Source: Acidimicrobiia bacterium (lineage in GTDB: Bacteria; Actinomycetota; Acidimicrobiia; Spongiisociales; UBA5794). Taken from it: DNA of 46,595 nt. A program made the translations under genes and the position numbers. Positions 42,656 to 46,595 of this stretch are shown piece by piece. Positions within the stretch are counted from its first letter, which is position 1, and each line of letters starts with the position of its first letter. The notes under the pieces were generated by a model, which did no database searches, was not told the DNA's origin, and was given only the letters and a program-made list of their open reading frames with translations. Location: contig JAOZRW010000015.1 of NCBI GenBank assembly GCA_029939995.1, positions 1 to 46,595 of the forward strand, in the 5' to 3' direction.

Positions 42656-43585
42656 CTATCCGCGTAGTGCTGTGAAGACGGCTCCGATTTCGACCGTGTC
42701 GACCTCGTCGAGCGCTGTGAAGAGCTGCAGATAGAACCGGCCGATTCCCATCGAGGTGAGATCCGCGACGATCGAAGCAGCCTGGTCCGGCGTGCCGCGG
42801 GGGACGTTCCGCTCGGCGAGGAAGGCCTCGTACTCGGAAGCGTTCATGTCTCGCTCGGCTCCTCGCTCGGCGAGAAGCGTTTCGTACGCGGCGCTCGTCG
42901 GAGCGACGACCGCGGGGCCGGCGAAGCTGATCAGCACGTCGTCGGGGTTCCTGCCGTGCTCAGATGCCGCCTTGCGCATCACCGTCAGTCGCTGCTCGAG
43001 CGTGTCACGGTCGGTGACGAACATGTTGTACTCGTCGGCGAACCGGCCGGCGAGCGTGGGAGTCTTCTTCATGCCGCTGCCGCCGACGATGATCGGAACG
43101 TGGTCCGGTCGGGGGAGGACGTCGATCGGGTCCAGCTGATAGTGCTCGCCGGAGAAACCCGTTCCCCCGTCGAACGCCGCTCGTACGTACGCGAGGGCTT
43201 CGGCGAAGCGATCGAACCGTTCACCGAGGGGCGGGAGGTCGATGCCGAGAGCATCGTGCTCTCCCTGCATCCAGCCCGTGCCGATCCCGAGGGCGAATCG
43301 CCCACCGGACATCTCGTCGAGCGTGGCGGCGGTCTTCGCTATCACGGCGGGATGCCGGAACGTCAGCGGTGTCACGAGCACCACGAGCTGGATCGACGTC
43401 GTGGCCTCCGCCAGGCCGCCGAACGTCGTCAGCGCGTCGGTCGCCGGTGCAGATCTCGCGTGATCCAGGTAGTGGTCGGACCGGGCGAACGCGTCGAGGC
43501 CCTGTTCCTCCGCCCACCGCGCGATCTCGCGAAGCCGATCGTACGTTCCCCCGATCTGGGGTTCGACCATGAGTCCGAGTTCCAT
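42656..43585 (-). CDS. LLM-class F420-dependent oxidoreductase
   Basis: A 309-residue TIM-barrel oxidoreductase, second luciferase-like enzyme of the window. Blocks are EEQGLDAFARSDHY, VLVTPLTFRHPAVIAKTAATLD, FALGIGTGWMQGEHDALG and VPIIVGGSGMKKTPTLAGRFADEYN. The start is ATG at 43585, beginning at the first strand MELGLMVEPQ; the longer frame is a shadow. It lies eight bases after the TlpA-like gene, so it is likely cotranscribed with the redox pair. Substrate unknown. Confidence 0.87.
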   Translation of the reverse strand: MELGLMVEPQIGGTYDRLREIARWAEEQGLDAFARSDHYLDHARSAPATDALTTFGGLAEATTSIQLVVLVTPLTFRHPAVIAKTAATLDEMSGGRFALGIGTGWMQGEHDALGIDLPPLGERFDRFAEALAYVRAAFDGGTGFSGEHYQLDPIDVLPRPDHVPIIVGGSGMKKTPTLAGRFADEYNMFVTDRDTLEQRLTVMRKAASEHGRNPDDVLISFAGPAVVAPTSAAYETLLAERGAERDMNASEYEAFLAERNVPRGTPDQAASIVADLTSMGIGRFYLQLFTALDEVDTVEIGAVFTALRG

Positions 43586-43593
43586 GGGCGGCC

Positions 43594-44223
43594 CTACGAG
43601 AGTCCGTTGAGGAACTGTTCGAGCTGGTCGATGCCGAGCCTCCCGGCGGCGCGGGCGGCGATCGTTCCGTCGCTGTTCACGAACACCCAGAACGGGAACC
43701 CGCCCGATCCGTAGGCGGTGTAGACGCTCTCGTGGGCATCGTCGACTATCACCGGAACCGTCCAACCCTCCCGATCGAGCCAGGCCGACGGTGGGTAGTT
43801 GTCCCGTGATGAATCGATCGCCGTTGCCACCGAGTAGATCTCGGTGCCGGGCACACCGCCGCCCGAGTCGAGCCACGCCTGGACCTCGGGGACTTCCGCC
43901 TGGCAGTGGGGGCACCAGTGGGCGAGGAGGACGATCGCCTTGGCCGTGCCGTCGTTCTCGATCCGGACTTCGTTGCCGTCGAAGTCGGCGCCGATGACGG
44001 TGGGTGCCATCTCACCTCTCGCGGAGGTGTCGACGGACGCGTCGCCCGGCATCCGGGGCAACTGGCCCTCGACCTGCGGCGACCCGTACTCGCTCCCGGG
44101 CTCGGTGTTGCCGGTGAACACGACGGCGACGACGGCGAGAACCGCGACGACGGCGAAGACGATGCCGACGATCGGTATCGACTTGGCCTTCTTCTGGGCC
44201 GACTTCTGCGTTGGGGTGGCCAT
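43594..44223 (-). CDS. Membrane-anchored TlpA/DsbA-like thioredoxin-fold protein
   Basis: A 209-residue protein with an N-terminal membrane anchor (about residues 15-37) after a Lys-rich start and an outward thioredoxin domain with a C104-P-H-C107 active site (AHWCPHC). Cis-Pro is in SGGFPFWVFV. The PH dipeptide is that of DsbA oxidases, while the overall layout is TlpA-like. It lies 34 bp after the DsbB-like gene, whose role is to re-oxidise such a partner. An oxidative-folding pair is the simplest reading. Confidence 0.9.
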   Translation of the reverse strand: MATPTQKSAQKKAKSIPIVGIVFAVVAVLAVVAVVFTGNTEPGSEYGSPQVEGQLPRMPGDASVDTSARGEMAPTVIGADFDGNEVRIENDGTAKAIVLLAHWCPHCQAEVPEVQAWLDSGGGVPGTEIYSVATAIDSSRDNYPPSAWLDREGWTVPVIVDDAHESVYTAYGSGGFPFWVFVNSDGTIAARAAGRLGIDQLEQFLNGLS

Positions 44224-44257
44224 GGATCTCCTCTTCGGGGTCGGGCAATGATGGCGG

Positions 44258-44806
44258 CTATACGTCGCTATTCGAGCGATCGACGTACAGGAGAGCGAGG
44301 ATGAGCAGGAAGGCGCTGAGCGCCATGTACGGGATCGTCACGAACCCGAACAGGGTGAAGTAGGCGGCGGTGCAGGGAACGCCCGATGAGCACGCGCTGC
44401 CGCCGAGGTCGGGGACCGCCTGGATGAGCCGGTGATAGCTCGAGATGACGGCTCCGATGATCGCAAGCGTCGCCGCGTAGATCCGGATGCCGTGGTCTTT
44501 TCGCCATGCGGCGATTCCGAGGATGACGACCAGCGGATACATGGCGATCCGCTGGTACCAGCAGTAGGTGCACGGGATCAGATGGACGATCTCCGAGAGA
44601 TACAGGCTCCCGAGGGTGGCCGTCGTTGCCACTCCGAAGGCGAGCCACAGTTCGGTTCCCCGGAGGGAAGCGAAGATGCCCGTCTGATCCTTTCCCTTCG
44701 ATGCGCCGGTCCGGCCGAGGATCGCGATCACGATGATTCCGAGCGTCGCGACGTTGGCCGCAAGCGCGAGGAGCGCGAAGAAGAGCCGAACGGTGAGAAA
44801 ATCCAT
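44258..44806 (-). CDS. DsbB-like disulfide bond formation protein
   Basis: A 182-residue membrane protein with about four to five helices. It has the two DsbB cysteine pairs: C79-x2-C82 (IPCTYCWYQR) in the first outside loop and C139-x5-C145 (ACSSGVPC) in the second. In DsbB/BdbC proteins these pass electrons from a thiol oxidase to quinone. The ATG at 44806 follows TACATT by seven bases. First gene of a DsbB-TlpA-LLM unit. Confidence 0.93.
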   Translation of the reverse strand: MDFLTVRLFFALLALAANVATLGIIVIAILGRTGASKGKDQTGIFASLRGTELWLAFGVATTATLGSLYLSEIVHLIPCTYCWYQRIAMYPLVVILGIAAWRKDHGIRIYAATLAIIGAVISSYHRLIQAVPDLGGSACSSGVPCTAAYFTLFGFVTIPYMALSAFLLILALLYVDRSNSDV

Positions 44807-44813
44807 GTTATGG

Positions 44814-44819
44814 AATGTA
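44814..44819 (-). promoter_or_regulatory. -10 box for the DsbB-TlpA-LLM unit, leaderless type
   Basis: TACATT seven bases before the ATG at 44806. Confidence 0.5.
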
Positions 44820-44903
44820 CCAGCGGCCGGGCCCCTGAGGAGGGTGTTTGTCGGCAGCCCGGTCGGGCGGGAGGACCGTCGATGTCTATCTCGACCCGAT
44901 CCA

Positions 44904-44909
44904 TATCAT
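44904..44909 (+). promoter_or_regulatory. -10 box for the small lipoprotein, leaderless type
   Basis: TATCAT seven bases before the ATG at 44917. The divergent gap back to the DsbB gene shows nothing else. Confidence 0.5.
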
Positions 44910-44916
44910 CCCGGTT

Positions 44917-45348
44917 ATGAAGAAGCTCAAGCTCATGACCGTCGCTCTGATTGTCGTATCGCTGTTCGTCGCCGGATGCAGTTCGGCCGGAGCCGATCCG
45001 ACCACCACGGCGGCCGACGGGTCGGGAGTGGTGCTCGGTCGCGGTTCGGTGCCGGCGACGGTGCCCGAGTCGTTCCCGATCCCGGACGAGGCGGTCGTCG
45101 GAGCGACGCTGATCGACACCGACCGGGGGCTCACCGAGATGGTGTTGAACGTTCCTGCAACGTTCAACGCTGCGATCAAGTACTACGAACTGAACCTGCC
45201 GGCCTCCGGCTACGAGATCACGAGCAGCGGCGGATCGGAGACCAACTGGGAGCTGGTCTTCGTCGGCGGCGACGCCGACGGCGTCGTGGGAGTCAAGGCA
45301 GCCGGGAACGGGCTTTCGTCGATCACCGTGCAGATCACCCACCCCTGA
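44917..45348 (+). CDS. Small exported lipoprotein of unknown function
   Basis: A 143-residue lipoprotein. A Lys-rich signal ends at C21 (LFVAGC), followed by a short Thr/Ala-rich tether. The remaining domain (about 45-143), with VPESFPIPDEAVVG and AAIKYYELNLPASGYEI, resembles small actinobacterial lipoproteins with an alternating alpha/beta fold and no known activity. The ATG at 44917 starts the signal peptide and fits the -10 spacing; the in-frame start upstream at 44848 lacks support. Confidence 0.8.
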   Translation: MKKLKLMTVALIVVSLFVAGCSSAGADPTTTAADGSGVVLGRGSVPATVPESFPIPDEAVVGATLIDTDRGLTEMVLNVPATFNAAIKYYELNLPASGYEITSSGGSETNWELVFVGGDADGVVGVKAAGNGLSSITVQITHP

Positions 45349-45354
45349 GGCGAC

Positions 45355-45360
45355 TATCGT
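45355..45360 (+). promoter_or_regulatory. -10 box for the 67-residue protein-amidohydrolase unit, leaderless type
   Basis: TATCGT six bases before the ATG at 45367. Confidence 0.5.
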
Positions 45361-45366
45361 CGCAGT

Positions 45367-45570
45367 ATGAGCCGTCTTCGCAGATTCGAGAACAACCGTT
45401 TCATCGGCACCCGGGACGACATGCGGGTGTACGACTGTGACGATGCCGCGCAGTTCGCCGCCCTCGACGCCCGGGTACAGGGCGAGGATCTTCTCGGGAA
45501 GAAGATCCTCCAGTCGTTCGGGCCCGACACGGTTGCGGAAGCCAGGAACCGGGGGTTCCACCCGCTTTGA
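45367..45570 (+). CDS. Small conserved-looking protein of unknown function
   Basis: A 67-residue charged protein with no membrane segment or cysteine pair (single Cys in YDCDD). I do not recognise it. Evidence that it is real: a TATCGT box six bases before the ATG, and a stop that overlaps the amidohydrolase TTG start (TTGA). The C-terminal DTVAEARNRGFHPL looks like a helix with an exposed tail. It may be an accessory factor of the next enzyme. Confidence 0.65.
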   Translation: MSRLRRFENNRFIGTRDDMRVYDCDDAAQFAALDARVQGEDLLGKKILQSFGPDTVAEARNRGFHPL

Positions 45571-46415
45571 CGGACTTCATCGACTTCCACGTGCATCCGC
45601 CGGTAGCGGAGCTCATCAACGGCCCGATCGCCCCGTACCTCGAGGGGTTCGTCGGCCGGATCGGCGTGGAGAGCGACGTTCTGACCGTCGACGAGATCGC
45701 CGATCGGTACCGTTCGAGGAACGGAAAAGCGGTCATCCTCGGATGGGACGCCGAGACGGTGACCAGGCAGCGGCCGTTCTCGAGCGAGGACGTGGCCGCG
45801 ATGGTGGCGGCCCATCCGGATGTCTTCATCGGCTTCGGATCCATCGACCCGTCACGAGGAGCGCGCGCCGTCGCGGGTGTGCATGCCGCCGCCCGGCTGG
45901 GTCTGGCGGGGCTCGCGTTCCATCCCATCGGGCAGGGGTTCGATCCCTCGTCCCGGCAGGCGTTCTCGGTCTTCGAGGCCGCAGAAGAGCACGGGCTCAT
46001 CTGTCTCGTCCACACCGGATACTCGCGTCTCGGCGCGGGCATGTCCGGAGGCACGGGGTTACGGCTCGCCTACGGGAATCCGATGGCCGTGGACGCCATG
46101 GCGGCGACGTTCCCGAATTTGCAGATCGTCATCGCTCACCTCGGTCGACTGTGGCGCGACGAGGCGGTTGCCGTGGCCGCGCACAAGCCGAACGTGTGGC
46201 TGAACCTGGTCGGGACGACGAGCGCCGGGTGCGTCGCCGAACTGGACGCGCTCGCCGGACTCGACTTCGACCGTTGCCTCTTCGGAAGCGACTGGTGTTT
46301 CGCCTCGCTCGACGATGCCCTCGCCGGATGGTCGGGGGAGGGGGTCGATCCCGAGCGTCGCCGCCGGGTACTTCACGACAACGCCGCACGGCTCCTGGGC
46401 TCCGCCGTCTCCTGA
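45567..46415 (+). CDS. Amidohydrolase-2 family metal-dependent hydrolase
   Basis: A 282-residue TIM-barrel hydrolase of the amidohydrolase-2 (ACMSD-like) family. The metal motif HVH comes early (DFHVHPP, residues 7-13). Further ligands are H in LAFHPIG, H in VHTGY, H in IAHLGRLW, and D in FGSDWCF near residue 250. These enzymes hydrolyse or decarboxylate aromatic or lactone substrates; the substrate here is unknown. The start is TTG at 45567, overlapping the stop of the 67-residue gene, and the conserved first strand starts right there. A strong hairpin follows. Confidence 0.9.
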   Translation: MTDFIDFHVHPPVAELINGPIAPYLEGFVGRIGVESDVLTVDEIADRYRSRNGKAVILGWDAETVTRQRPFSSEDVAAMVAAHPDVFIGFGSIDPSRGARAVAGVHAAARLGLAGLAFHPIGQGFDPSSRQAFSVFEAAEEHGLICLVHTGYSRLGAGMSGGTGLRLAYGNPMAVDAMAATFPNLQIVIAHLGRLWRDEAVAVAAHKPNVWLNLVGTTSAGCVAELDALAGLDFDRCLFGSDWCFASLDDALAGWSGEGVDPERRRRVLHDNAARLLGSAVS

Positions 46416-46595
46416 TCTCGGCCGTACGAAGCCCCCCCCTGCGTCGTCGCTTCGCTCCTCCGCGTCCCCCCACCGTGCCGGCGGGGGGACTTGGTGCCGA
46501 GGGATCACACGTCATTCTCCCCCGACGGCGCGCCTGGATCCGTGGCTTCTCGTGCGGTGTGTGGCCGAGATGCCAGTCTTCCTCCCCCTCAGCCT
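46416..46595. other. Right-edge non-coding stretch
   Basis: No gene is visible. It holds an 8-C run (about 46430), a strong hairpin, and CCTCCCCCTCAGC at 46581-46593, the inverted match to 65-77. A second similar segment, CTGGATCCGTGG, resembles the complement of the sequence next to the left-edge copy. This may be part of a dispersed repeat. Confidence 0.4.
46464..46490 (+). terminator. Hairpin downstream of the amidohydrolase
   Basis: GTCCCCCC (46464-46471) and GGGGGGAC (46483-46490) form a perfect 8-bp stem around an 11-base loop. No T-run follows; it could instead be part of the edge repeat. Confidence 0.45.

Noticed and set aside
1-46595. tRNA, rRNA, riboswitch, CRISPR array or insertion sequence
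   Set aside because: I scanned the gaps for clover-leaf ends, repeat-spacer patterns, transposase motifs and known aptamer cores and saw none; all gaps are under 200 bp.

Overview
The window is GC-rich, densely coded DNA from an actinobacterium. Support comes from a NucS mismatch endonuclease, a SUF-only iron-sulfur machinery with SufU, two F420-type luciferase-like oxidoreductases, an Eis-type acetyltransferase, a family-5 uracil-DNA glycosylase, frequent GTG/TTG starts, and many promoters that would give leaderless mRNAs. A deep lineage such as Acidimicrobiia fits, but that placement is inference. I found 41 protein genes and no gap over 300 bp. I saw no rRNA, tRNA, CRISPR array, transposase or phage gene.

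Layout. 0.1-7 kb (minus): M3 oligopeptidase, secreted GH57 glucanase-like lipoprotein and CHAD protein form one operon, followed by a nitrilase-family hydrolase with its own promoter. 7-9.6 kb (minus): PQQ-propeller lipoprotein and a membrane protein with a degenerate endonuclease/exonuclease/phosphatase domain. 9.6-15.1 kb (plus): YihY/BrkB membrane protein, a heterodimeric ABC exporter with one degenerate ATP site, and a class V aminotransferase, all overlapping. 15.1-17.8 kb: methyltransferase and LLM oxidoreductase (minus), Eis-like acetyltransferase (plus). 18-23.8 kb: sufB behind a palindromic operator candidate, ClC channel, nucS, an LPXTG-type surface protein, and a sigma-70 family factor (minus). 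23.8-31.8 kb: DUF4015-like lipoprotein with uracil-DNA glycosylase, an M23 endopeptidase, sufD-Rieske-sufC, a small membrane protein with a sirtuin, and fumC. 31.9-37.7 kb (minus): Cache-HAMP-cyclase-like receptor, MscS channel with a cyclic-nucleotide-binding domain, and a second receptor, all translationally coupled. 37.9-40.1 kb: convergent pncB and pncA. 40.1-44.8 kb (minus): sufC-sufS-sufU and a DsbB/TlpA-like redox pair with an LLM oxidoreductase. 44.9-46.4 kb (plus): small lipoprotein, 67-residue protein, amidohydrolase.

How it fits together. Fe-S assembly is complete for SufBCD, SufS and SufU but scattered over 25 kb in three units with two different SufC ATPases. NAD salvage (PncA, PncB) lies near a sirtuin that releases nicotinamide. 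The most unusual unit is the receptor-channel-receptor operon: both cyclase-like domains lack the transition-state Asn/Arg pair and one also lacks the metal ligands, yet the channel between them carries a cyclic-nucleotide-binding domain. The window ends share a 13-bp inverted match that may mark a dispersed repeat.
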